DNA from: Bradyrhizobium sp. RD5-C2
GTDB lineage: Bacteria > Pseudomonadota > Alphaproteobacteria > Rhizobiales > Xanthobacteraceae
Direction: 5' to 3'
Assembly: GCF_019972155.1 (NCBI RefSeq)
Contig: NZ_BOVL01000005.1
Coordinates: 402,882 to 466,881, forward strand
Length of the DNA: 64,000 bases
The translations under genes were made by a program, and so were the position numbers. The notes beneath the pieces are model-generated. The model saw only the letters and a list, made by a program, of their open reading frames with translations. It was not told the origin of the DNA and did not search any database. Shown in pieces: positions 18,496-28,083 of this stretch (the stretch's first letter is position 1; each line of letters opens with the position of its first letter).

Positions 18496-19998
18496 CTATC
18501 CGTGGGAGGCCTTCAGATCGTCGCCTTGCGTGCGCAAATGGTGGCCGATCACGAGGCCGGTCAAGCACAGGAGCAGCCCGAGCGCCGGCGGCGCAAACAG
18601 CGCCTCTTCCTGGAAGATGCCGTTCACCAGCACGACCATCGTGCCGAACGCGGCGAGCCCCTGGATGAGGATTCCAGACGAGGCGTAAAGGCGCCAGGCC
18701 TTCAGCGCCACCGCAAAGAAGAAGCCGAGCGGCACCACTGCGCCGATGCCCATCTGATAGAGCAGGACGCCGACGGCGCTCTCCACCGCGCCGTCCATCG
18801 TGCCGGCCGCTTGCGCGGCGTTCCAGTCGATCGAGAAGTAACCTTCGGAGAGATTGCCGCCGACGCCGAGGCCGCGGCCGATCGGGTTGTGCAGGAATCC
18901 ATCCCAGCCGCCCATGAAGCCGATCACGTGAAAGTCGCCGATCTGGAGACCGATATGGATCGCCGCGATGGCGTACCCCACGAGCCCGACCAGCGCGACG
19001 GCAAGGGTGACGGTGGCGCCGAGCAGCCAGGTTGCCGTCCAGGCCAGGGCCACGAAGATGACCAGGATGAGCGCGCCCTTCACGCTGCAGAAGATCAGCA
19101 AGGGGATCGCGACCAGCGCCAGCCAGCGATATCCAACCGCGAACAGGAACAGGATGGAGAAGGCGATCCCGTAGCCGAAGCTGATCGGGCTCATGTTCGG
19201 TCCGAAGATGCGCAGGATCGACGACAGTCCGAGATCCTCGAACAACGGGCTGTTGAGAAAGCTGAAGCGGAAGCGGTCGATCAGATCGACCGGGACATTG
19301 CCGGTTTGGCGCATCTCGGCTTCCCAGGCCCCGGAGCGGGTCGCCTTCAGCTCGTCGAAGTGCCAGAACGTGTAGCCATTGGTGATCTCGAGCCAGAAAT
19401 CGCGAAACAGCAGTTCGACATAGCCGCAGACGATCAGCAGCGTAGCGACGGTCACCAGGAACGGCGTGATGCGGATCTCGAAGGTGGCGGCGGTCAGCAG
19501 CGAGAGCTGAAACAGAAACAGCGGAAATGCGATGTTGCGCAGATAGACGAGGGCCGCATGCGCGTCCTGCGTGGCGCCGAGCAGGAAATACACCCCTACG
19601 ACCGCAAGCGTCATCAGCCCCCAATTCATGATGCGGTCGATCTCGGGCGAATGCTTGCGCTCACGCAGCAGGTACAGCGCCAGCGTCACCAGCCACATCA
19701 CCGCGCAGATCAGGAAATTGTAACCCTTGACGAAATCCATCTCCTGCTCGGTCGTGATGTAGGACGACAGGATCGAGACGAACAGGTTCTGGAAGAAGAT
19801 GATGAAGATGGCGATCGACGGCGCATAGGCCGGCGCCGCGAGCACGATGGCGCAGCCGATCAGGCCTTCGACGGCGATCGCGAGCCCTGCATTGGCCGCC
19901 TGCATGATCGGCGCGAAGGCGATCGATGCCACGGCGATGCCGAGCGCAGGAACGAGGTCGCCGGCCAACAGCGGCCGCGGGGCTATGTCTGCTCGCAC
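18496..19998 (-). CDS. Wzy-type polysaccharide polymerase/O-antigen ligase-like membrane protein
   Basis: 500 residues with about 12 hydrophobic segments and a long soluble loop in the middle (residues about 210-270). The arrangement, and the position next to a Wzc-like protein and a glycosidase, fit a polysaccharide polymerase. The loop with FLHNPIGRGLGVGGNLSEGYFSID resembles the periplasmic signature region of this superfamily. The start is GTG 19998 with AGG ten bases upstream; no ATG occurs before residue 32. It is the last gene of a minus-strand exopolysaccharide series. Polymerase versus ligase cannot be decided by eye. Confidence 0.75.
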   Translation of the reverse strand: MRADIAPRPLLAGDLVPALGIAVASIAFAPIMQAANAGLAIAVEGLIGCAIVLAAPAYAPSIAIFIIFFQNLFVSILSSYITTEQEMDFVKGYNFLICAVMWLVTLALYLLRERKHSPEIDRIMNWGLMTLAVVGVYFLLGATQDAHAALVYLRNIAFPLFLFQLSLLTAATFEIRITPFLVTVATLLIVCGYVELLFRDFWLEITNGYTFWHFDELKATRSGAWEAEMRQTGNVPVDLIDRFRFSFLNSPLFEDLGLSSILRIFGPNMSPISFGYGIAFSILFLFAVGYRWLALVAIPLLIFCSVKGALILVIFVALAWTATWLLGATVTLAVALVGLVGYAIAAIHIGLQIGDFHVIGFMGGWDGFLHNPIGRGLGVGGNLSEGYFSIDWNAAQAAGTMDGAVESAVGVLLYQMGIGAVVPLGFFFAVALKAWRLYASSGILIQGLAAFGTMVVLVNGIFQEEALFAPPALGLLLCLTGLVIGHHLRTQGDDLKASHG

Positions 19999-20091
19999 AG
20001 GCTCTGACCTAAATGACCGGATGGGTGGCGTGCCACACCCGCAATCGCCGATCTAGCCGCGCATTGTGTAAGAACCGGTTAACCAGATGGG

Positions 20092-21198
20092 TCAGCGGCT
20101 CCCGAGCAGCGCCTTCAACACGTCGCGGTCGGCCTTGCCGGTGACGGCGTCGGCCAGGCCAAAGCCCTGCGACAGTTCCCAATGGGTCCAGCCCCAGCAC
20201 TGCTGCCGGGCGTAGGCCGTGACGCCGGCGAGCCAGCGCAACCGGCTGTCGCGCGGCGCGCCGGCCTTCAGCACCCCGAACTCATTGATGATGATCGGGC
20301 GGGAATATTGCCGCTGCCAGGCAGCCGCGGGCTCAAGCCATCGGTCGATGCTGCGGCCCTGGATGGCGCGGTCGACCATCGCAAGCGCCTTGGGCTTGTT
20401 CAGCGCAGTCAGCTGTTCCCGCAACTGTTGAACCTTCGGGTCGTCGGCGCGGATCGGATAGGGCAATCCGACGACGTCGTGGAGTGGCTCCTTCCGATCC
20501 CAATGGGCCTGATGGGTGAATACCATCGGATCGTAGAAGTGGATGGCATAGACGACGTTCGGATCGTCGAGCGGGGTGAAGCCCGGCAGCGAGTCCGCAC
20601 GCTGCCAGTTGACCGGTCCCGTGATCAGCGTGGTCTGCGGCAGCAATTGGCGAATGAAGCCGGCCAGTTCCCGGACCTCGCCTTGCCACTGCGCAGCATC
20701 GACCTCCGGCTCGTTCAGCAGTTCCGCAAACACCCGATCGGAGGGATAGCGCTGCATGACCTGCGCGAGTGCGGTCCAGGCGCTCTTCATCTCGGCCATC
20801 GCCCCGGGCGGATCGTCCTTGTGCAGCGCGTTGAAGTGCTGGCCCGAATGCAGGTCGATCGACACGGCAAACCCGAGTGCGAGCAGGGTCTTCAGCGCGG
20901 CATCGACGGTTTGCAGCCGGCTGTCGATCTCCGCCTTGGTGGCGAAGCGCGGCATGACGAAGTCGGCAGGCACCGGCAGCCGGATGTGGGTCAGGCCGGC
21001 CTTGCGCAGTTCGAGCAGCAGGCTGCGCGGCGGCGCCGACCGCGGATCGACGATCCAGCCATCGGCGTTGACGCCGCGTGACAAGGCCTTGATGCGGTCC
21101 GGGGCCACGCCTTCGATCAGGGCAGGGCAGGCCCGCGCGGCGACGGACAGCAGAATGGAAGCGGTGGCGATGATGGCGGGGATCGATAGCCGGGCCAT
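20092..21198 (-). CDS. Secreted glycoside hydrolase family 5 (cellulase-like)
   Basis: 368 residues with a signal peptide ending near residue 23. A GH5 barrel follows: the acid/base is in FAELLNEPE (N162, E163), YAIHFYDPMVF holds the conserved His/Tyr, and IIINEFGV has the nucleophile E306. A WGWTHWELSQG near the C-terminus forms the substrate platform. In exopolysaccharide loci such enzymes trim or release the polymer in the periplasm. It lies 65 bases downstream of the Wzc-like gene and is probably co-transcribed with it. Confidence 0.9.
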   Translation of the reverse strand: MARLSIPAIIATASILLSVAARACPALIEGVAPDRIKALSRGVNADGWIVDPRSAPPRSLLLELRKAGLTHIRLPVPADFVMPRFATKAEIDSRLQTVDAALKTLLALGFAVSIDLHSGQHFNALHKDDPPGAMAEMKSAWTALAQVMQRYPSDRVFAELLNEPEVDAAQWQGEVRELAGFIRQLLPQTTLITGPVNWQRADSLPGFTPLDDPNVVYAIHFYDPMVFTHQAHWDRKEPLHDVVGLPYPIRADDPKVQQLREQLTALNKPKALAMVDRAIQGRSIDRWLEPAAAWQRQYSRPIIINEFGVLKAGAPRDSRLRWLAGVTAYARQQCWGWTHWELSQGFGLADAVTGKADRDVLKALLGSR

Positions 21199-21263
21199 TG
21201 GAGGATCAACTCGCGATCAATGTTGGAGCGGCGACGCCGGACGCGGCGCGGCTGGCGTGCTAC

Positions 21264-23582
21264 TCACGCATACTGCTTGTCGCGTTGCGGACTTGCGACA
21301 GTCGGCTGGAGTTCGTTGAGCACGACACCGGCGAGCTTGCGCTCGGCACCACCGAGCGCGGTGATGATGTCTTCCATTGACGCGTTGATGTCGCGATCCA
21401 CCGGCAGCGCCGCGATCAGCCCGTCGGCCATGTCGAACAGCCGCCGTTCGTCCGCACCCCACGGCATCGGCGGGCCGTCGAGGATCACGAGATCGTAGCC
21501 ACCGGCGGAGCGCGCCTGCGCGATCGCCTTCTGGATCGCCTCGCTGGCCCTGGCGGGATTACCCTGAATCGCCGGCAGGATGGCAATGCCGTTTGCGGTG
21601 TTGATGGCGCGGGACGCCTTGCTGCCGATGGTGAGCCAGTCGAGCCGGCTCGGCTTGCTCTGGATGGGGTGCGCGACCCTGTCGGTCAGCGCGTGGACGG
21701 CAGCGTCGGCGTCGATCAGCAGGACGCGGGCGCCGTCGCGTGCGGCGACGAGCGCGATGTTGAGCGCGACAACGCTGCGGTCGGGATCGTCGGCGGTGCC
21801 GATCACGGCCAGCACCGGAACGGTTTCCGGGGCGGCGCCGGTCGCCAGTACTGCATGGATCTGCCGCATCGTGTTGGAGAACGGCCCCAGCGCCGAACTG
21901 GTCCGCAGCGTCGGCCAGCCGAACCGCGTAACGTCGGCGGGATTGTCGCCGGTCAGGATACCGCCAAGCGTGCGCATGACGTCGGATTCCTGCAGCTCGG
22001 CGATCAGCGGCTTCTCGATCACGAGCTTGTCGATCAGAGCGGCAGCCGGCTGGATCGCGGGCGGCGCCGGCACGGGCGGCTTGGCCATCGCGATAACGGG
22101 TTGCCGCTCCGGCACGGCATCCTGTTTCGGCTGGAGCCTGGGACGGATCGGATCGGCGCCGGGCGCCAGCTGACCGGCTGCAACGATCCAGGCTGCTGCG
22201 GCGAGGGCGCCGAACATGAAGCCGATCATCGCGAGCAGGGTCATCGGCGGCGGGAACGTGCGCTGCTGCGGGATCGTCGCATCGCCGATCACGCGCGCGC
22301 TTGAGGTGTTGAGGCTCTCCTGCTCCTCGGTCTCGCGTGAGCGCTTGAGGAAGGACTGATAGACGTCCCGGCTGGCATCGACCTCGCGCTCGAGCTCGCG
22401 CAGCCGCACTGACGCCTGGCTCATCTGCACGCTCTGGTGTTTTTGAACGTCGAGCGCCTTGTTGAGCGAGGCTTCATAGTCGCGCGCCCGGGTCAGATCG
22501 TTCTTCGCGGATACCGCAAAGCGGTCGATCTCTTCCTTGATGGTCCGGCGCAGGTCCTCGACCTGCTGCTCGACCTGGCGGAGCGCCGGATGGCGTGGCC
22601 CGAGCTCGCCCTGCAGCTCGGCCTGCCGCTTCTTCGCATCGGCATATTGCGAGCGCAGATTGGCGATGGTCGGCGACTGCAGCGCTTCGGCGGTCGCGCC
22701 CGCGTCCATCGACCCGCGGCGGCTGGCTTCGATCTGGTCATACTTGGCCTGCGCATCGAGTGTGAGCGCCCGCGCGGCGGCCAGCCGCTGGTTGCCGACC
22801 GAGAGCTGCTGGTCGGTGAGCAGATTGTCCTGCGAGCCGACGAAGTTGTTCTGCGCCTTGTAGGTCGCGAGCGTCTCTTCGGCGTTGCGCAGGCGCTGCT
22901 GTAGCTCCTTCAGCCGGCCGGACAGGTCGCGGGTGGCGCGCCGCGCGGCCTCGGCCTGCGACTGCTTGGACTCGGTGAGATAGGCCTTGGCAATCGCGTT
23001 GGCGAGCATCGCCGCCTTGACCGGATCGTGCGACCACACGTCGATATCGACGATGAAGGTGCGATCGGTCTTCTTGACGTTGATATGACGGTTCAGCGTG
23101 TCGAGCGTCGTCATCTCGATCTGCTGTTGCTGTTCGGCCGTCGTGCGCGGCTCGATGCCGAACAGGCCGAGCAGCGAGGCGAGCAGGCCGCGGCTCGCGG
23201 CGCCACCGCCGAACTCGGGATCCTTCACCAAAGTGGTGTCGCGGATCACCTGCAGCAGCACGTTGTTGGATGTGATCAGGCGCGACTGGCTCTCGACCAC
23301 CATCGAGAGGCCGGAGACATCCTGGGCGCGCGGGGTCAGCTCGCGCTCGACCAGCTGCAGCTCGCGCGGGTCGACATAGAGCTGGGCGCCGGCGGTATAT
23401 TTCGGTGTCAGGCTCTTGCCGACCGCGACCGCGATGCAGGCGCAGAGCAGTGCGGCTGAGACCATCGCGACCTTGCGCGCCCACAGCAGCCGGGCCAGCT
23501 CGAGCACGTTGAAGCCGGCCGGGATTGCGGCCCGGCCCGGCTCCGGTTTGGCCCGGTTGATCGGCTGGTCATAGCTAAGCAT
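21264..23582 (-). CDS. Wzc/Wzz-like exopolysaccharide chain-length protein with degenerate kinase domain
   Basis: 772 residues. N-terminal Wzz domain: a first membrane helix around residues 40-60, long coiled-coil periplasmic segments, and a second helix near MTLLAMIGFMFGALAAAAWI. The cytosolic BY-kinase-like domain (about 590-772) keeps Walker A' (VLLIDAD) and Walker B (YDLVILDGPP). The P-loop reads GTADDPDRS at 595-603, with Arg where the ATP-binding Lys is expected, and only one Tyr lies near the C-terminus. It probably sets chain length without autokinase activity. ATG 23582 was chosen over an upstream in-frame start because the extra 24 residues are Arg-rich and unlike the family. Confidence 0.88.
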   Translation of the reverse strand: MLSYDQPINRAKPEPGRAAIPAGFNVLELARLLWARKVAMVSAALLCACIAVAVGKSLTPKYTAGAQLYVDPRELQLVERELTPRAQDVSGLSMVVESQSRLITSNNVLLQVIRDTTLVKDPEFGGGAASRGLLASLLGLFGIEPRTTAEQQQQIEMTTLDTLNRHINVKKTDRTFIVDIDVWSHDPVKAAMLANAIAKAYLTESKQSQAEAARRATRDLSGRLKELQQRLRNAEETLATYKAQNNFVGSQDNLLTDQQLSVGNQRLAAARALTLDAQAKYDQIEASRRGSMDAGATAEALQSPTIANLRSQYADAKKRQAELQGELGPRHPALRQVEQQVEDLRRTIKEEIDRFAVSAKNDLTRARDYEASLNKALDVQKHQSVQMSQASVRLRELEREVDASRDVYQSFLKRSRETEEQESLNTSSARVIGDATIPQQRTFPPPMTLLAMIGFMFGALAAAAWIVAAGQLAPGADPIRPRLQPKQDAVPERQPVIAMAKPPVPAPPAIQPAAALIDKLVIEKPLIAELQESDVMRTLGGILTGDNPADVTRFGWPTLRTSSALGPFSNTMRQIHAVLATGAAPETVPVLAVIGTADDPDRSVVALNIALVAARDGARVLLIDADAAVHALTDRVAHPIQSKPSRLDWLTIGSKASRAINTANGIAILPAIQGNPARASEAIQKAIAQARSAGGYDLVILDGPPMPWGADERRLFDMADGLIAALPVDRDINASMEDIITALGGAERKLAGVVLNELQPTVASPQRDKQYA

Positions 23583-23683
23583 CGACCCCAGCTTCCGTCT
23601 GAATGGCCGCACGCATCGGCTGAGGAGCACTCTTTCGGGCCACGCAACGCGCACGAGACGCGGAAAACACGCAACACGAAAAA

Positions 23684-23691
23684 TTAACCAT
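23684..23691. promoter_or_regulatory. TTAACCAT motif upstream of the Wzc-like gene
   Basis: The 8-mer TTAACCAT matches the known CtrA half-site of alphaproteobacteria and lies about 100 bases upstream of the Wzc-like start, in an AT-richer stretch. Only a half-site is seen, so this is a weak candidate for cell-cycle control. Confidence 0.3.
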
Positions 23692-23732
23692 ACTCATTCG
23701 CCGACTATTCACCAGAAAGGCAAACAAAGGGT

Positions 23733-24485
23733 TTAAGCGCGGGCGCATCGGAACGCCTCCGCCATCGTCAACACAGGGACATTGCGCCGCGCCGCCGTCT
23801 CCAGCGTGTAGGTCATCAGGTCAGGCGTACAGCCATAGAGGCTCGGCGTGTCGGCGACGTCATGGCTGTAGAAAATTAACCAACCGTTCATGTGTGCCGC
23901 CTCGGCGAAGGCCATGTCGATCCGGTCGCGGGACATCTGGCGGTCGATCAGCGGCATGGCGCGGAGGAATTGCAGGTCGACCTCGCCGCTGTTCACGCCG
24001 GGCACGATGCTGCGGCAGGTGCGGAATTCCGACCTCAACTGGTGCTTCCGCGCGTAGGAGCCGTAGCCGAACGGGTAGGCGAAGGTCTCGACCGGCATGG
24101 TCGGATCGAGCGAATGGAAATAGGTCCGGTTGCGCGCGATCTCCGCGGCCAGCGAGGTCTCGTCGAGATCGCAGGCGCGGCGGTGCGAGAACGTGTGGCA
24201 GCCGACCTCATGGCCACGGCGATGCAGCGAGATGACGTCGTCGGCGCTGCCGGTGGTCCAGTCCGGTGCGTCCAGTCCAACCAGTCCGCCCGACACGTAG
24301 AAGGTGCCGCGGGCGCCGTAGGATTCGAGGATGTCGGCGCCGAACGTCGCTGCGCTCCTCGGCAGATCGTCAAAGGTGAAGGTCACCATCGGCGTGGCAT
24401 TGTTCAGGCGGAATCGCTCGACCTGCACATGCATCGCCAGCCGGTGGCTGACCTTGACCCTGGCTTCCGACCACAATGCGTTCAT
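23733..24485 (-). CDS. Polysaccharide deacetylase (NodB-type, CE4)
   Basis: 250 residues with CE4 motifs: TFDDLP (D39-D40), HEVGCHTFSH giving H97-x3-H101 for the metal, FAYPFGYGS, and FYSHDVAD near the C-terminus. No signal peptide is visible, so the enzyme may act on lipid-linked intermediates at the cytosolic face. The start overlaps the stop of the upstream methyltransferase by 4 bases (ATGA), which indicates translational coupling. It deacetylates an N- or O-acetylated sugar; the precise substrate is unknown. Confidence 0.9.
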   Translation of the reverse strand: MNALWSEARVKVSHRLAMHVQVERFRLNNATPMVTFTFDDLPRSAATFGADILESYGARGTFYVSGGLVGLDAPDWTTGSADDVISLHRRGHEVGCHTFSHRRACDLDETSLAAEIARNRTYFHSLDPTMPVETFAYPFGYGSYARKHQLRSEFRTCRSIVPGVNSGEVDLQFLRAMPLIDRQMSRDRIDMAFAEAAHMNGWLIFYSHDVADTPSLYGCTPDLMTYTLETAARRNVPVLTMAEAFRCARA

Positions 24486-25297
24486 GAGCCGAGCTTCCGC
24501 AAGATCACGTGGTAGTCGCCGTGCCGTACGTCGGTCTTGCCCGGCAGCAACGCGTTCATCGCTTTCGCCGCCACGTCGATTACCGTGGCCAGCAGCGGCT
24601 TGCGCCGGCGCATCTCGGGATAGCGCGGGCTCTCGTACTTCTTCCGGTAGATCACCTGCAGTCCGCGGCCGGCCGCGAACGCCTCGAGGTTGCCGAGGGT
24701 CACCAGCGGATGGAAATGGGTCGGGAACGGCGCCTCGCCCGGCAGCCCGGCGTGCTTCTCGCCGCGCACATGGCGGTAGAACCAGACGTGAAACCAGTGC
24801 GGGGAGTACTTCGTGACGATGCCCGACAGCGACTTCGGGTTCGGTGCGCCGATCAGCAGCAGGCCGTTCGGCTTCAGCGCCTCGCAGAACCCGCTCAGCA
24901 CGGCTTCCACGTCGGGGATGTGCTCGATGACGTTGTAGCAGATGATCAGGTCGAAACGCTGCGGCGGGAAGCGATAGGTCTGGATGTCGCCGAGGATGGC
25001 TTCCTGCGCATATGCGTTGTTGCGGATCTGATCGGCGTCGATGTCGACGACGGTCACATGCGAACGGCGCAGCACGCCGAGCGGCAGATAGCTGGTCGAG
25101 CCGCCGCCGGCCTCGTATATCGCGAGCGGACCGGCCGGCAGCCGGGCTTCGAGGATGCTGTGAACCGTGAGCAGGCTCTGCTTGGCTTCGCCGGGCGGCA
25201 GTGCGAGCAGCGATTCCGGATGGATTTCAGCGGGGACGGGCATCGGGAGTTCGGCGAGCGGGGCGGGACGCGTAGCAAGCGCGAGGGATCTGTTCAT
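24482..25297 (-). CDS. Class I SAM-dependent methyltransferase
   Basis: 271 residues. The SAM-binding Rossmann core has YEAGGGSTSYLPLGV (motif I), TVVDIDADQI (acidic loop), DLIICYNVIEHIPDV (motif IV) and a LKPNGLLLIGAPNP turn. In this exopolysaccharide context it probably methylates a sugar hydroxyl or carboxyl. ATG 25297 begins 4 bases after the upstream stop; an in-frame ATG at 25345 would overlap the flippase gene by 44 bases. The stop overlaps the deacetylase start. Confidence 0.87.
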   Translation of the reverse strand: MNRSLALATRPAPLAELPMPVPAEIHPESLLALPPGEAKQSLLTVHSILEARLPAGPLAIYEAGGGSTSYLPLGVLRRSHVTVVDIDADQIRNNAYAQEAILGDIQTYRFPPQRFDLIICYNVIEHIPDVEAVLSGFCEALKPNGLLLIGAPNPKSLSGIVTKYSPHWFHVWFYRHVRGEKHAGLPGEAPFPTHFHPLVTLGNLEAFAAGRGLQVIYRKKYESPRYPEMRRRKPLLATVIDVAAKAMNALLPGKTDVRHGDYHVILRKLGS

Positions 25298-25301
25298 CGG
25301 C

Positions 25302-26744
25302 TCATCCAACGTTGCTGTTTGCGGATCTGGTGTAGAACATGACAAGGCCCCGCTTCAGCCGGCCGCGCAGGCGCGCGATGTCGAACAGCCAGCAGAGCGC
25401 GGCATAGACGACGAGCCCGGCTCCGATCAGCAGGATGCTGGCGGGGAGATCGGTGAGGTCGAGAGCGCGATCGAGCGCGCCGACGGTGAGCGCCATCGCG
25501 AGCGCGGCGATCGTGATCAGAGCAAGCCGGCCGAGCGGGATCGGAACCTGGAAGGCGAAGCGGCTCAGGATCAGGGCGCAGACAAAGCCCGTGATGTCGG
25601 CGCCGAGCCGCGCCCATGCCGCGCCGATCGTGCCATCAAGGCTGACCAGCAGGTAGGACAGGATCACATTCGCGGCGATGATCGAGGCGGTGTTGATCAG
25701 GTAGAAGGAATTGCGTCCCGACAGCAGGAAGCTCGCATGCAGATATTGCTGCGTCAGCACCTGGAACAGCACGGCGATCGCGATGATCGGCATGATCTCG
25801 CTTGCAACCGCGCGGAAGTCCGCGCCGAGGACGATGTTGGCGACGTGCGGGGCGATCAGCGCAAAGCCGAGACAGGCCGGCAGCGTGACGCCGGCAAGCA
25901 GCTCGAGGCAATCGGCGAGATGGCTCGTGACTGCGGCGTCGCCTTGCCGGGCATGGATCTGCACGGCCATCGGAAAGAACGCCGCGGCCATGCTCATCGC
26001 CGGCATCATCAGGGTCTGCCGCACCAGGTCGAGCGCGGCGACATATTTGCCGGCATCGGCGGCGCCGACCAGGTTGGCGATCATGAAACGGTCGGTCACG
26101 CTCGAGATCGCGAGCAGCGTCAGCGACAAGGTCAGCGGCAGGCTGGTGCGGGCGAGCGATCGCAGGTCGGCACGGTCGAAACTGATGATGGTGCCGCGCC
26201 ATGCGCTGCGCGATTGCACGAGCACCGCGACGAGATAGGCCGAGGCGGCCGCGAGCAGCAGCAGCACGCCGGTCGGGCTGGCCAGCGCAACCACGACGCC
26301 AAGGCCGAGCAGGGCGGCCGCGCGGACCAGCGTGGCCTTCATGACCGAGAGCGCCTTCAGCCGCGCACGCAGCAGATCCTGCGTCAGCTCGAACAGGCCG
26401 ATTGCAACAGCGAGGACCACGGCCGCGAGCGCGGCGGCGCCATCGAGGCCGACGAGGCGGGCCAGCAGATAGGCGAGCGGCGCGGTGAGGCAGCAGATCA
26501 GGTAACCCGACACGACCAGGCCGCGGACATCGGTGCCGTCGTTGCGGGCATGGCCGCTCAGGATCAGGTTGCGAAACCAGCCGACCAGGAAAACCGATAT
26601 GACGGAGGCGAAGCCGATACCGAGCAGATAGACGCCATAGTCATGCGGTGCGAACAGCCGCGTGAAAATGAACACGCTGAAGAGTCCGAGCAGCGCCGAG
26701 AGCACGTTGGCGGTCAGGTTGATGCTGGCCTGTCCGATCAGCAT
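25302..26744 (-). CDS. Wzx-type polysaccharide flippase
   Basis: 480 residues and about 14 hydrophobic helices in the MATE/oligosaccharidyl-lipid flippase pattern: N-terminal LTANVLSALLGLFSVFIFTR with RLFAPHDYGVYLLGIGF, the typical entry of Wzx proteins. It moves lipid-linked repeat units across the inner membrane. Its ATG at 26744 overlaps the preceding glycosyltransferase stop by 7 bases. The frame is open 100 codons further upstream, but that part runs through the neighbouring gene and lacks membrane character. Confidence 0.88.
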   Translation of the reverse strand: MLIGQASINLTANVLSALLGLFSVFIFTRLFAPHDYGVYLLGIGFASVISVFLVGWFRNLILSGHARNDGTDVRGLVVSGYLICCLTAPLAYLLARLVGLDGAAALAAVVLAVAIGLFELTQDLLRARLKALSVMKATLVRAAALLGLGVVVALASPTGVLLLLAAASAYLVAVLVQSRSAWRGTIISFDRADLRSLARTSLPLTLSLTLLAISSVTDRFMIANLVGAADAGKYVAALDLVRQTLMMPAMSMAAAFFPMAVQIHARQGDAAVTSHLADCLELLAGVTLPACLGFALIAPHVANIVLGADFRAVASEIMPIIAIAVLFQVLTQQYLHASFLLSGRNSFYLINTASIIAANVILSYLLVSLDGTIGAAWARLGADITGFVCALILSRFAFQVPIPLGRLALITIAALAMALTVGALDRALDLTDLPASILLIGAGLVVYAALCWLFDIARLRGRLKRGLVMFYTRSANSNVG

Positions 26745-27664
26745 GATGCGGCGAGCTCCGAGACCATTGTGGCCGCCGACGACGCCAGGATCGCGTCGCT
26801 CTCGGCCACGACCTCGCGAATCGTCGCGACCGGCGTTCCCGAGAACGATGCGATCGAGAATGCGACGTCGTCCCGGTTGGCGCGCAGCAGCAGCCGGGTG
26901 AGCTCGTCCTTGCTCAGGGTCGGATCGTCCCAGTAGCTGACGCATGGCGTCTTCGGTACGTCTGAGTGTCGCAGCGCGGCGGACTCGTCGTTTTCGACGA
27001 AGAAGCCGTACAGCAGATATTCGGAGAACTCGCGGGTCCGGCACAGCGCCTCGATCCAGCTCATCCCGGAGACGGCCTCGATGCGCTCAGCGAGCGCGCG
27101 CGTGGTCTGCTTGTCCCAGAAGATGATGTGTCCGATGAAATCCGGTGCCGGGAAGGGCGGCGTCGGCAGGCCGATCAGCTGATGGCTGGTCTCGAGCCAG
27201 CGCGAATGGCGCGGCTGGTCGGCGGTGACCGCGTCCACCATCTTCAGCAGCGGGATCGTGTTCGGATACTGGAAGCGCGAAAGGTCGAAATCGCGGAAGA
27301 ACACGATGTCGGAATCCAGGATGCAGAACCGCTCATAAGGCAACGCGATCGTCGCCGCGATCTTCAGGATCTGCTGCACGTGCCAGCCGTTCACCGGCTT
27401 GGCGCGCAGCGACCACCAGAACTGGCGGCGCTTGCGCTGGATCATGCGCGGCAGCGGCCGCAGCCAGTCGGGCAGGAAGGAGGAGGCCGGAATGATGATG
27501 CGGCGCTCGCTGGCCAGCGGCGCGAATAGCGGCAGGTCGCAATCCGGGACCAGCAGATAGTGCCTGGAGAACGACGTGACGTGACGATCCACGCTCTCGC
27601 AGAGCAGCGTGCAGATTTCCAGATCGCGCCCGTAGGTCGGGGTCAGCAACGCGACAGGGTTCAT
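26738..27664 (-). CDS. Glycosyltransferase-like protein (DUF6492-like)
   Basis: 308 residues. The N-terminus NPVALLTPTYGRDLEICTLL resembles a nucleotide-sugar-binding beta strand, and FCILDSDIVFFRDFDLS gives a DxD-type metal site near residue 118. A C-terminal PKTPCVSYWDDP segment follows. The pattern fits the DUF6492 family, whose members are treated as putative GT-A glycosyltransferases. It is the first gene of the overlapping operon with Wzx, methyltransferase and deacetylase. Enzymatic activity is inferred, not seen. Confidence 0.7.
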   Translation of the reverse strand: MNPVALLTPTYGRDLEICTLLCESVDRHVTSFSRHYLLVPDCDLPLFAPLASERRIIIPASSFLPDWLRPLPRMIQRKRRQFWWSLRAKPVNGWHVQQILKIAATIALPYERFCILDSDIVFFRDFDLSRFQYPNTIPLLKMVDAVTADQPRHSRWLETSHQLIGLPTPPFPAPDFIGHIIFWDKQTTRALAERIEAVSGMSWIEALCRTREFSEYLLYGFFVENDESAALRHSDVPKTPCVSYWDDPTLSKDELTRLLLRANRDDVAFSIASFSGTPVATIREVVAESDAILASSAATMVSELAASC

Positions 27665-28083
27665 CTCGTAACTCTCTCCGGCGACACCGTTTCACGGCGG
27701 CACATCGTGGCCGCCGGACTTTGTCCTGAACCCCAGTTCAGCAAGATCGGTGCCGGAGAAATTTGATGACCCTATCGACGGCGTTGATGGTTAACGATTG
27801 CTAAATGACGGCCCGCCGCGGCCGTTAACGGATTGCAAATCATCGTCCGGCTGCGCGATTTTGACGCTGGACCGGGATGTTGCCCGGATATTGCAGTGCT
27901 GGCGTCTCGAATGCCGACGTGGTCGGCGCGGGCGAGTGCACATGCAGATTCGATGGTATTTCCGGTGGGTAAGCGGCACGGCCGAACGGCGGGCTGCACC
28001 ATCAGTCCATTTCGAGACATCCGCACTGTCGGCGCTGTGTGCTTTTGGCACGCGCGCTTTAAGCCAGCCGGCCGGAGCGCACG
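27665..28083. other. 419-bp divergent intergenic region with a repeated GTTAACG element
   Basis: This is promoter DNA between the minus-strand exopolysaccharide operon and the GH26 gene. GTTAACGATTGCTAAAT (27790-27806) recurs as GTTAACGGATTGCAAAT (27824-27840), 34 bp apart, or roughly three helical turns. The first copy reads TTAA-N7-TAAA, close to a CtrA box. No convincing gene was found. Confidence 0.45.
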
